From assembly GCF_030936135.1 (NCBI RefSeq), contig NC_082596.1, forward strand, positions 13,616,155 to 13,680,154: a stretch of 64,000 nt of DNA. Direction: 5' to 3'. Position numbers and translations under genes: made by a program. This DNA comes from Gavia stellata (lineage: Eukaryota; Chordata; Aves; Gaviiformes; Gaviidae). Below the pieces are notes generated by a model. It had not been told where the DNA came from. It worked only from the letters and a program-made list of their open reading frames with translations, and searched no databases. This document shows positions 36,621 to 47,800 of the stretch, in pieces. Numbering within the stretch: the first letter of the stretch is position 1; the number at the start of each line of letters is the position of its first letter.

Positions 36621-37212
36621 TTTTCATAGGAAGAGCAACAGGGGCAGCCCAGGGTGCTCTCTTTTTCAGAAAAAAAAGCAGCCTGTGGAAGAAGCAGTCA
36701 GTGAAATGCTTCCAAGGAGCACAAGTGGCAAGCAGAGGGGATGTCCTTGAGCACGTGCTCCTCTGGGTGCTTTGTGTGTGAGCAGCAAGCGCACACGTAC
36801 ACAGGAGGTGTGCTCCATTAGCAGTGACACGGCCAGGCATCAGGCTTCACACTCAGAAATGCTTTAATGGGCAACACTGGCAGGACACCAGCAGAAGCAT
36901 CTCCAAGCCAAAAGACCTGCAGGGCCGGTTCGGGCTGGGGAAAGGACACTCTGGAAAGCCCTGGCCAAGGCCAGCCCATTCACTCAGCTTACTTCCTGGG
37001 TGCGAACGCGGGGGCAGCTGTGGGTTCCAGGTGCCCCGCAAACATCCTTTCCCGGCACGTGAGCGATGCCTGTGCGGATCGGCCCTTGGGCAATGTCACT
37101 CACTGTTTCACTTCTCTCTGCTCCCCACAGTGAGGACATGCACAGCAACTAGCCGTGACAGGAGGGTCCCCATCGCTGCCAACAGCAGTGGTGCTCTGAC
37201 AAGGCAGAGCTG

Positions 37213-37409
37213 CCCTCTGGAAAGCCCCAGGGGCCTTTGCTGGGCTCTGCAGGAGCCTGTGTGGAGCCCTAATTACCCTCCAGAGTGTCCCAGGACCAGA
37301 GCTGAGCTCTGCAGGGGCCTTTGCAGGGCCCTAATTACCCTGCAGAGTGCCCCAGGGCCTCATCTGGGCTTTGCTGGGGCCTGTTGGAGGCCCCAGCTGC
37401 CCTCCAGAG
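37213..37409. repeat. Minisatellite with 62-63 bp unit, about 3 copies
   Basis: Three near-complete GC-rich units: 37213-37275 (63 bp), 37276-37337 (62 bp) and 37338-37399 (62 bp), plus a partial fourth. Each opens CCCTSNRGARNGYCCCAGG and the first two end CCCTAATTA. The copies are diverged by roughly a fifth to a quarter. The array creates a longish chance open frame on the plus strand that should not be read as a gene. Confidence 0.85.
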
Positions 37410-37519
37410 GTATCCCCATTCTACAAAAATCTAGAAGTCCAAAAAAAGTCACTTTTATGGACAAATTCACTTCTGTAGATATCCTGGAGGTTTGTATAGG
37501 CTATGTTTAGTTATGCTTT

Positions 37520-38158
37520 TCAGCCCCCATCACCCGCATCTAGATCCTCTTCATCTTCCTCCAAAATAGGCAAGAGACCAAAAATATAATAACGAGGATC
37601 ATTCCAGTTGTTGTTTTCCAGGTCGTCATCTGAATCTTCTTTGGCAAAATTAGAGGGGATGAATCGTCTTGTGCCGTGTGCCAGCTCTCCCACAGACCGA
37701 CTGTCTCCATCCACCTGTCCAAAGACATAAACATACTGTCCGGCAGTTAGAGAAAGCTCTGGTTCAGGCTGCTCGCTGGGACCGTCAAAAGGATCGTAGC
37801 TGTATCGAGCTATGGATGCTGGAAGCTTTCCCGGTGGTTGTCCCAGAGCCTGCAGGATGACAAACTCTTTGTCTGCTACCCGTTCTCCTGTCTCACTTGT
37901 GGGGTCCTCCTCTGAAAGAAGGCAGGATCCAGGACTGCCCTCTGCCCAGGCTGACTCTGAGGGGCTCTGAAACCAATTCTCCGGTTCACTCAGAAGGCCG
38001 GGCCCTGGCGGGGCGAGGGGCAGCTGCATGCCACAGGCCCCCAGCCCGCACCATCCCGCCTCATGGCTGAAGGCTCGGGGAGCTGGCCATCGGCCACCGA
38101 ACTCTGCTGCCAATAGGCACCACTGGTCACGTTCCCTGGTGTACTGGATCTGATGTTT
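37520..38158 (-). pseudogene. RIMBP-like SH3-domain gene fragment
   Basis: A minus-strand open frame contains an SH3 domain (about 37646-37819) with ARYSYDPFDG, ELSLTAGQYVYVFG, VGELAHGTRR and FIPSNF, followed by DSDDDL. This matches the first SH3 domain of RIM-binding proteins (RIMBP1/TSPOAP1, RIMBP2, RIMBP3: ARYSYNPFDGPN, LPLTAGEYIYVYG, RRGLVPSNF, VSDDDL). The normal GELxDGRRG turn is altered to GELAHGTRR, and the DEDGFFEGE stretch is lost to a diverged GDSRSVGE. The acidic tail then ends at a TGA (37520-37522) without the fibronectin and further SH3 modules of a full protein. It has no visible promoter or partner exons and sits among LTR and CR1 pieces. I read it as a retroposed or captured fragment, not a working gene. 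A lineage-specific expressed copy cannot be excluded. Confidence 0.65.
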
Positions 38159-38160
38159 TG

Positions 38161-38200
38161 TGTCTTGGTTTAACCCCAGTCCGCAGCTAAGCACCACACA
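38161..38200 (-). mobile_element. Short terminal fragment of an avian ERV LTR
   Basis: The plus strand reads TGTCTTGGTTTAACCCCAGT, then CCGCAGCTAAGCACCACACA. This is the 3' terminus of the same LTR type as the solo LTR at 22173, in the same minus orientation. It is a stub of only about 40 bp, immediately before the RIMBP-like fragment when read on the minus strand. Confidence 0.75.
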
Positions 38201-38236
38201 ACTGCCATCCAAGCCATCAGCCAAGTGAACCACAGA

Positions 38237-38700
38237 ATTGGTTTCAGAGCAGAGTAATTAGGGGTCTTTGCAGGGTGCGTCCCCAGAGCTGGACACAGTA
38301 CTACAGGTGGTGGCTCACCAGAGCAGAGTAGAGGGTCAGAATCACCTCCCTTGACCTGCTGGCTACACTTATTTTGATGCAGCCCAGGATACGGTCAGCT
38401 TTCTGGGCTGCAAGTGCACGTTGCCAGCTCATGTCCAATTTCTCATCCACCAGTACCCCCAAGTTCTTCTCTGCAGGGCTGCTCTTAATCCCTTCACCCT
38501 GCAGCCTGTACTGATACTGGGGATCGCCCCAGCCCAGGTGCAGGACCTCGCGCTTGGCCTTGTTGAACTTCACGGTGTTCACGTGGGCCCCCTCCTCCAG
38601 CCTGTCCAGGTCCCTCTGGATGGCGTCCCTTACCTCAAGTGAATCAACTGCACCACTCAGCTTGGTGTCATCTGCAAACTTGCTGAGGGTGCACTGTATG
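38237..38700 (-). mobile_element. CR1 LINE fragment, C-terminal reverse-transcriptase region
   Basis: Read on the minus strand it encodes, in order, [15 protein letters not shown] (the YxDD-equivalent FADDTKL box), [42 protein letters not shown] and [13 protein letters not shown]. These are hallmark CR1 ORF2 motifs. Both ends are truncated, with a few frame disruptions, and it is a dead copy. Confidence 0.92.
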
Positions 38701-38915
38701 GTGGCAGTGTTTATTCGAGCCCTGCCCTTGCAGCAGATGGGCCAGGTATGTCAGCATCCTGCCGTGACCTTCCTGACAGGTAGTTTCTGCAGCTGCCTGT
38801 AACCACACATTCCCCTCACCACTGAATGATCAAGCTTGTGGAGGCCTGTTAAGATTTTTTTGGCATAACTCATTGCTGAAATTGTAAACTCTGATTGTTT
38901 TCCATCAAAACTGAA

Positions 38916-39105
38916 ATTCACAGAATCACAGAATCATTAAGGTTGGAAAACACCTGTGAGATCATCAAGTCCAACCATCAACCCAACACCACCATGCCCA
39001 CTAAACCATGTCCCTCAGTGCCATGTCTACACGTTTTTTTAACGCCTCCAGTGATGATGACTCCACCACCTTCCTGGGAGCCTGTTCCAATGCTTGACCA
39101 TTCAT
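38916..39105 (-). mobile_element. CR1 3'-end fragment
   Basis: The plus strand reads TTCACAGAATCACAGAATCA, TTAAGGTTGGAAAACACCTG, then GAGATCATCAAGTCCAACCA and TCCACCACCTTCCTGGGAGC. This is the reverse complement of a CR1 tail. It is truncated at its 5' side. Confidence 0.9.
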
Positions 39106-41279
39106 TTGGTGTTCAAGTTCAGCTGTCGTCTGAACTAGCACAAGCTGTACCCCTGATCCAGGGCTGAAATCAGCTCTTCTTAACTCACAGTGCTCCTTCT
39201 GGGTTATTAGCTTGTCCCTTATCTACTTTTCATCAGCTGTGGTCTCTAAAACTTCTGTAAGCAAACTATCTTGCCCCACAAAGGTGAGAAGAGCTCCTTC
39301 ATGGATTTCATGGGTCATGGCTTGAGGAATTGAAGGCTTCAGAGGTAGCGGTCCACAAACTTCTCCCCATATCCCCCTCTGTGCCACCCCCCAGTTGGGC
39401 CACAATGGGATCAGGAAACTGAACCAAATTTAGAAGAAAAATCTTAATCAGGTTGGGGGACACATGTTTAATTCTGTCCCTGTTGATTTCAGAAGAAACA
39501 AAATGTGTTTCCTCTTCACCTGGGCTCTGACTCTATGGAACTCATTTAGCTTTTGGAAGAGAAGAGAGTAAGGTGCACAAGTCAAGAGAATATGAAGAAA
39601 CAAAATGATTCTCAAAGGGATTTTAATGAAAGTCTTCTCTTTTATTTGAATGGTTGCCATATTTAGAGAATTAAGTAGAATTGTCACAGGAATGAAAATC
39701 AACTTTCCCTGCTTCCCAAGGAATCTGAAAAATGTTGCTATGTACAGAATTTACAATTACATGCAATAGTTTATTGTTATTCTGGACTCCAAAATTTGGT
39801 ATCAAAGGTAAAAATATCCACACTGAAGCTAGAGCAGGATGTGTGCATCCTGTACCTTTCCTAATGTTCTATAAACCTTACTGGTATGCTTTCAAAATGA
39901 TTGCTCTTCTAGGGATGAGAAACTTTCCTCACCTGAGATCTTGCTGCTGCATAGAATTTTCATCATCTGCAACCTAAATAATTAAATTGTATTCCTTTTT
40001 GAGCAGGTGAGAAGTCAGGCAAAATGGGCCAGATGTGCAACTGTGTTTAGGTTTCTGTTTTCTGTTGGAGTCAGATGAAAGATGATATAAAGCAGATGTA
40101 AAAATCTACTGAGAAATCAGTAGATGTTAGGCATCTAGCAACTTTGGGATTTGGATGGAAATACTTCGTTTCATGAATTTTCTTACTATTTTTTGCCTTT
40201 CACTTACAGAAGCTTCCATTGTTTACATGGGTTATTTGGCAGAAAGTTTTTCTGCTTTTGGTTCAAGCTGCTGAACCTCTGTAACTTCCTCTGTATTCAA
40301 CGGGCACTACAGACACCCAGTTTCTCTTTAAAAATTAGAAACCTTGAAGAACTCTGAAATAAAGCATCATTGTCTCTAACTTAACGTTCAATCTAGTGAC
40401 CACTGAGAGGATTTCTAAGATCCATGTGCTATTAAAAGAATTGGAACTCAGTCCTGGTGTGTTACTAGTATGACTTTGCTTCTTTACTCAGCTTCCTTTT
40501 CCAGTCTGAATCTACACAGCTGCTCTGCAATAAGGAAAACTGCTTGGAGGTTTGTAACAAAGTGTGTTGGAATGCACCCGTTTTGCTAATGAGTGGAAGT
40601 GAGCATACGGTGGCTACAAGACGTCCTCCATAACCTCCTCCATAACCCGAAGTGTTGGTCTTGGTCCATGTCGTGGTTAGCAGGCCCCTTCCTAGAAACC
40701 CTGCGAAGAGACGTCCTTGCTGTGCACCTCAAGCAGTCAGCTCGGAGACAGTGCGATGGTGGAAACTGTGCTTCTCCATCAGCCCTAAAGGAGTCCTCCT
40801 AAATCAAGATTAAGGTGCGATGACAGCATGAAGGTAGACTGCTGCTGCCAGCATCGCATCAGTTTGGCATGTAAATAGCAGCCTTTGGTCTCCTTATGCA
40901 AGTGCGTAAAATGCATAGTAATAAACTGTGACTTACCGTGTTTTCAGGTGCCTGGCCATATGAGAAACAGTTAACCACCTAAATCTACTGCTACACAAAT
41001 ATGCTACCAAGGACAGGTGATAGGCAGCACCAGTGTTGCACTGTGAGCAGCATTATTTAGATGTGTTCTTCCTAGGATTGTGATGCACCCAAGGTTTACA
41101 TGTTAGCAGGCTTGGCTTTTTAATTAGGGAAACGAAGCATCCATAAGCAGCAAAACAAAACAAGAGGCTTGAAATCATCCTCATTTTGTATTATACAGAA
41201 TTTCTATATTCATCAGTACACAAGCGATTGCTAAACAGGAACTCACTACATTTACTTGCAATTCAAAACAAGGTGGTTA
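39106..41279. other. Intergenic DNA and probable FAM83A 3' UTR
   Basis: No further gene is seen. FAM83A is transcribed leftward, so its 3' UTR occupies the right part. On the minus strand the nearest AATAAA hexamers noted lie at 39775-39770 and 39646-39641, which would give a 3' UTR of about 1.5 kb. Confidence 0.5.
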
Positions 41280-41826
41280 TTATGCAAACAGGTTAGCTTT
41301 GTGGAGGCATCTCCAGGGTGAGCTTAACCCTGTCCTGTTTGGTTCCTCTTGTCTAAGTCTTACTGGTCTGTAAACATTCATGTTGTTATACAGAACTGTG
41401 GAGTTATCAGCCACGTAGTGCGGCTGATAGTAATTAGCCTGGATGGCATTCTGTGGTGGGGGAGGTGTGAATGAGACATAGCTGTGGAAAGAATTAACTC
41501 TGTGGAGAGGTGACTGGGGGGTGAAGTTGCTGCTGAATATGAGAGTTCTTGGGGGCTGCTTGGTCTGGTGGGTGCTGCCAGCTGAGAGGCTGCTGAAAGG
41601 ATCGGAAAGAGTGTTAGCGCTTCCCTCGTTGCTGTCGGGGAGGCTGCGCTGGGGGCCCCAGCTCTTGCTGAACAGGAAGGGCATGGTGCGTGGTGGAGAC
41701 TTTGGTCCCCTCACTGGCTTGGACAGTGCATAAAGGTGTCGGAACTCTTCATCAAACAGCTCCACAACCTGACCCGTGAACTTGGAGAGGAGGTTGCGGT
41801 GAACCTGGCCACATAACCATGTGAAG
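41280..41826 (-). CDS. FAM83A: FAM83A coding exon 4 (terminal)
   Basis: Begins by completing the Ser codon, then SFTWLCGQVHRNLLSKFTGQ and the FDEEF motif. A Ser/Pro-rich tail containing FTPPPPQN runs to the TAA at 41282-41280. The acceptor (minus) is TCTCTCCTTCCAG. Confidence 0.95.
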
Positions 41827-44800
41827 CTGGAAGGAGAGACAGGGTAAGGGTTAGCATTAATGTCAGCCATTAGGAACTGGAGATCCCCGCAGGGGTCATG
41901 CGAAAGGCAAATGTGTTTTACTGCTGAAGCTTCTTGTCTAAACACAGGATGAAAATGGTGTCACAGTTGAATTTCAGGTCAGTTCACATCAGCGCTCTTT
42001 GACTTGGATCAAGCTTTGTTATTGCAGCTGCCTCTAAAACATTCAAGAAACCTTGTAAAGTTATACAACCTCCTAAAGGGAGTGGTGATCCAGATCCACT
42101 GCAGGACTAAATGTCAGATACGATACCCAAGGTTTGGGTGTCTATTCCATGGAAAGTAGTTTAGACCCCTATTTTGGATAGCCCTCTTCCATGCACAATG
42201 CTTAAATTAAGGTCTTACCATGTCTTGTCTGCACACACATGAAATGTACCTTCCCTGCAGAATGCTGTGCCAGTTGGTAAGTCTCACCCACTCAAAACTG
42301 ACATTAGAAAGACTAGTGAAAAATAAGCATCCTTTGTTTTCATTTTGCCATACTTTTTCTGCATTGGTCAAGAGAAATACATAAAACTCAACCTCCCTGT
42401 CACATCCCACTCCCACAAAACAAACTGCCACACCTGACAAATGCTTATTTTCTTCACTACAGAGAAATGAAATGACAAATATTTCCTACAGGCTTCCCCA
42501 AAATAAAAATAGTACTTTGCTATAAAGTAAGGGAGAAACACTGCAATAGTTTTCATTCTGGTAGCCCAGAGACACACCTTAGGATACCCCATAGCTTTTA
42601 AATTATTTTTCCTTTATGTGCTTCCCTAATCCACTTGGCAAACATAAATTTGTGCTCTTTTACAAAACCACAAGCCAGCTTGATTGTGCTGTGCAGACTG
42701 CCTTGTCTGAGCAGCAGCGGCATCAATAAAATGAGCATAGTTGAGAGAATGAAATGTAATTACTCCCTGAGCTGACTGGGGCTCAAGCTGTGCAGCAGAG
42801 GATACAGAGCAGTGTTAGATTTGAACCCAAGGTTATTCTGTGTTGGCAAAACTCTACCCCAGTTATTCCTGCATGACTTTATTAGTTACGCTGGATTTGC
42901 ACAAGGATTGCTTGAGAGCCAGATTTGGCTGTAGGTGTGTGCACTTTAAATCTTGTTCTTGTCATGTTTTGACAAAACTCCTGTGAAACTCAGTGGGACT
43001 GACAGCCTGAGCTGACGCTAAGGGAATAATGACAGATGATTTACATCTGCCCGTTCGGAGCATTCTTAAGGAGGGCTGGGTTTGGGGCATACAGTGGTTT
43101 TATACTGTGGCTTCAGGAGCAAGGGGAGGAGTGAAGAAATCACTAGTTCAATGCCACTGGGCAACCCTACAATATATACTGTACATCCTATGATTGGACA
43201 TGAAAATATGCACTAAGTTACTAGAATACAGGTACTTTCTCATCCACTTTGTTCAAATCATTCTAAATATGGACAAAACCTTGGGAGCCGAGGTAAACAG
43301 CACAGCAAGCTAACTCCCCGCTGTGCGGGTAACATCTGCTGTGCTAGCTCAACGTTGCCTTCGTTCACTAAGAAGCACTCTCAAAACCTTTGCATGTCCT
43401 TCATCTAACTGTTAAGGAGCTAATAAGCCAGGAACAAATATGAAAACACATGCAATTAGTCTGGCATATCTACGCTGAAGGTTACAAACTCATGAAAGGG
43501 CTGAGGTGTGGAATGACAGGTTTATACTTTATGTGCTAGAGATATATGTAGTTTATAGAAGAAAATTTAGAGAGAAATAAAAAACAATTACACTTATAAA
43601 TGGCTTTTAAAAACCCAACAAAATCAGAGGAAAAAACTGTTGCATCCAATTTTGATAATTTACTCCCACATGTAACATCCTGGAGTACCCGATGGACAGA
43701 TATTCATTTGTGGCTCATTGATCTTATCGGTAACCCTTGCAACCAGAGAAAGCTGGATCCAATTAATAGCCCAAAGATTCTCCATGGACTGATGGCAAAT
43801 GGGTCAGCTGTAAAGTAACAAGTTGAGACCCGTGTGATTTTAGACAAACCTTTGCGGACTTCATGTAGTGAGTCACAGCAATTTACATGCTGTGCACTTT
43901 GCTGAAGAACAAAGCAGAACTTGACATAAAGACTTAACAGGTTTTCATTGGCTTCATTCTAAGAGGAAATGCATTGTTTGGCTTTTAGGCCCTGTTTTGC
44001 TCCTTAGTTTACAATTCCAAGTGCTCTTTTAGGAAAGGCTCAGAGAAGTCTGTTATTGTCACTATCTGCCCAGAAGGATCATTTTTCTACCAGGCCTCTG
44101 AGTGAAGCACATCAGAAAGAAGAGAAAGCACAAAGTACTGCCTAGTGTGGGGCCAAAGCTGTATCACACATTCAGTCATTAACAGATACTTCTCAGCCGT
44201 CTTTCCAGGGCTTTGGCCTAAAATCTATGTCCTGTTCCAGATCCTTTAATTTATGATTGTCTGAATCAAAACCCACCTCCCCTGTCCAATCTTCATTTGC
44301 GCTGGACTTGGTTTTTTTCTGAGTGGACCCTCTGCACTACTGCAACTGCAGTTCGTTAGGGATGCTCTCATCCCTTGTGTTTACAGTGCTACAGTAACAT
44401 GCAGCATTACAGGCATTTAATTTGAAACTCAAGGACTGGGTTTTTCAGCTGAGCTCAGGTTCGAATTTACGTATGCGTTAGTGTTGCCTGCTGGTGGGAT
44501 AACCTCTGTATGAGAAACCTGCCCCACCTGAACTGATGCTCTCTGCAAAGCACGCTGATGTTAGATGTTAGATACTGGCTCTGAAGAGGCCGGTGGCTTT
44601 CAGAGTGGCAGTCGGGGAGGTACTCAGCTGCCCCTGGGAATCAAGGTCTATGCTTTTTGCTGTTTTCATTTTGCCTTCTTTAGGAGCACTGAGTTCATGC
44701 ACTATCTAACTTCAAATTAATTAAAAAAAAAAAAAAAAGGAATAACATAGTTATCATAGGATGGAGTTGTGTAACACAGAGAAAGCAAAATGAAATACTG

Positions 44801-47800
44801 CATCCAAACCCCACGACATAGAAATTGGCAATAAAAATTGAGAGGAAAGCTGTAACTTAAAACACTTACTCATGTCTGCTCTTGTGCAGATACAGGGCTG
44901 GAACAGCCTTCAGAAGCTTCTCAGCTCCAGCCTGCCCTGCGTGGCAGGACCACGGTTATCCACACTGACCCAAGCAATGGCTTTTTAATGTCATTTTAAA
45001 AACCACCCCAGAGCAGGAGATGCCACAGACTTGGTGGTGGTTCCTCTGCCTCTAACTAGTTGCCAGCTTCAGTCCTCTTCGTTGTATATTTTGTCCCCAA
45101 ACACTTTGGCTAGAAGCAGTGAGCCAGGGTCCCTTTTAGAGCAGTATGTCCTGAAAGGCTATTTTATTTCCTCAGCCTGTTCCCCCAACTGCTATTACAA
45201 AGTCATGCAGCACACGGCACTTAGGTGAAATTTGCTGTTGTATTAGTCTTAAGATCTTTTCTGTTAGTTTTAAGATCCATTCCAATTTGATTTCTAACTA
45301 ATGCATTTCAGAAGAGTTTGAGTCTGTTTTACTCAACATCATTCTTGTTTATACCTGCAGAGGTTGGTGGATAAGGTTTAGGGATAACAGAAAACTTTCA
45401 GATTAATAAAGTGAGAGCTAGCAAGCCTACAGAAATGCCACGTACTGATAGCCAGCCATAACCCATGTGAATCTGCAAACCATTTGCTGAGCATGCTGAA
45501 GTTAAATAGTATATAGATTTGTTCCTCACCACCCTCTCTGCTTGCTTGCTGGATAGGGGATTATGTAGTTTGACAAGGCTTTTGAGGTTAGAGGATATTG
45601 CAAGAGCAGTAGAGAATGTCAGAAGTGACTCTGCACAGGACTTCAAGGGGTTTTCCTTTTTTTAGGATTGAAAAGAGAAACCAAAAGGAAGCTTCTCTGC
45701 TAAAGAAAATAGATCTTGTTCTGTCCCTCTTCTCCCACGCATCCTTCACTTCTACTCGATATAAATCTGCAGTTGCATTTCTACACATCTTTGGTGAGGG
45801 ATTAAAAAAAACCTGAAAGAACAAGAAAACCACAGAGTAGCCAATTAAAAAAACCCACTCGGAGTGTTCATTCATTTTTGTCTGATGGTTCATTTGGAAA
45901 CTGACTGAAAAATGGATGCCTGCCTCTGTGGACAGCTAAGCTCCTGCAACCTATGCTAACTCCATGTATTCACCTTTATCTTCGTTACTATAGTTATGTA
46001 ATCTTCCTGGTGGCACAGTTTTATCGGACTAGAGGCATTTAAGCCTCCAAATCATAAACCGGGATTAAGAAAAACAATCTCATCCTTTTAATTAAATAAT
46101 CACCTCTGTAATTTTTTTCTCTCGTCTTTTTGTATCTGGATTTCTAGGATACACTTTGGTCATTTGTGAAACTTATCTATGTAGCCATGAGGCGTAGGAA
46201 CTTTATTTGATGCAAGCTCAGAATCTCCTGAAATTCCCTGACCTGAGGATCTTGGATCTTAATTAAAAACCCAGTTGTTGAGATGCTACATCCTCTACCT
46301 GAAATAATTATAGCAGCACAAAAGTGGAGAGTTACAGACTCAGCTGACAAAAAAAAAAAAAGAAAAAAAAGGGAAGGTACAACAGTTGCGTAGACACGTA
46401 CTGCCTACCTGTTAATGAAACACAAGAAAAAAACAGTAAGTCTCTGAAGTATTTCTGTTTTCCCTTTAATCACTAAACTTGTCATATGGAGAACAAATCC
46501 TCAGATAAGCTGAGTGACATATGCTACATTAAAGGATCCCGAGGGAGATGGAAATGTATCATGTCTCATGATCACAGCATCTGAGGACCCAAGCAATGAG
46601 GAAAGCATAATATTAAGCTATACATATTTCTAGTTCTGTTCCAGGGCTGCACTGGCAAAGTTGTTTATGTTAGTTTCTGAACATTTAAATTAAACACCAT
46701 GCTCCATAAAGAACTAATATTGGCTTTAAAGCAAGTTAAATGGATTATTGAAAAATGGCACATATTTGAAAACATGAGGGGTTTTTGTTCAAAAAAACTT
46801 CTCACCTGTACAAAAATTTCCATGGCACTTTTTTTGTGAAGTATTTTTTGTGAAGTAAAATTCATAAAGAGCACCTAGACATGAACTGCAATGGCTTATC
46901 TCACCTGTAAGATCCAGACAGCACGTATCTCCAGTCAGAGATAAGAAATTTTTCTTGTATTTGTCCTGAAAATTTCCTGCCTGATTTGGCACAGTAAACC
47001 TCTCCAGTAACACTGCGGACTGAAATATTCTGTAAAGAAAAAAAAAACAAACAACAAGGTGAATTCCTTTTTTTTTTAAATTAAAAATCAGAAGGAAAGG
47101 GCCCTTTCTCGCTACTGCCTTTAGCTCTTCACTTCCCCAATGTCTGTTATGATTTCTTCATAGACTCTCCAATGTTTTATTTGATGGTTTGGGGCTAGAG
47201 GAAACCTAGCCAAGCTCTCTCACCTGCCACAGTGTTATTTATTTCAATGGGGATATAAATTTCCATGGAAATTCACACAGATGGAGCTGTGCTGTGTAAC
47301 GATAACTGATGCCACCCCTACCAAAATGAGTATGAGACATGTCCATAGCTGAGAGCAGCCTGTTACCTCTGATGCCCCTAGAACAATTTGCTCTAGCTGT
47401 AAGCTCTCTTGTTTTACATTGGCTATGGCACAACACAGCAGGGCAAAACCTTTGCTCTTCCTATCCACCTGGGCCTGCAAGGACGTACGTGCTGCTCTTC
47501 TAGCACAGCCCAGACGAATGCCGTCCTGCAGGATCAGATGCAAGTACAAGTGTGAGTGGAGAAGCAGGTCAATTTGGCCCACGCAATGCTCTGTGCTGTC
47601 CTTGTACCTGAGCAAGCACATTTAAGGCAGGCCAGGCACCCAGACCTGACTCTGCTGTCTGTATGTACACTTTGCAGAATCAAGGCCTTAGTAAATGAGT
47701 GGCATCAAAGATTTGGCTCGCACGTTGTCAAAGCTTGTGTATTGCAGCAGCATACTTAAAAAAGATAGCACAGGATTGTTCTTCCTAAGGAGTGGGGATT

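Noticed and set aside
36824-37510. 228-codon plus-strand open frame
   Set aside because: Half of it is the 62-63 bp tandem repeat and the rest is repeat-derived sequence. It has no recognisable domain.
42780-42850. MIR-like stretch with GGGTTCAAATC on the minus strand
   Set aside because: Only the B-box-like core is convincing, and no A box at the right distance was found.
43600-43818. 72-codon plus-strand frame in FAM83A intron 3
   Set aside because: No similarity recognised, and it is antisense inside an intron.
44455-44475. Box-B-like AGGTTCGAATTTA
   Set aside because: An isolated match with no A box or tRNA folding.
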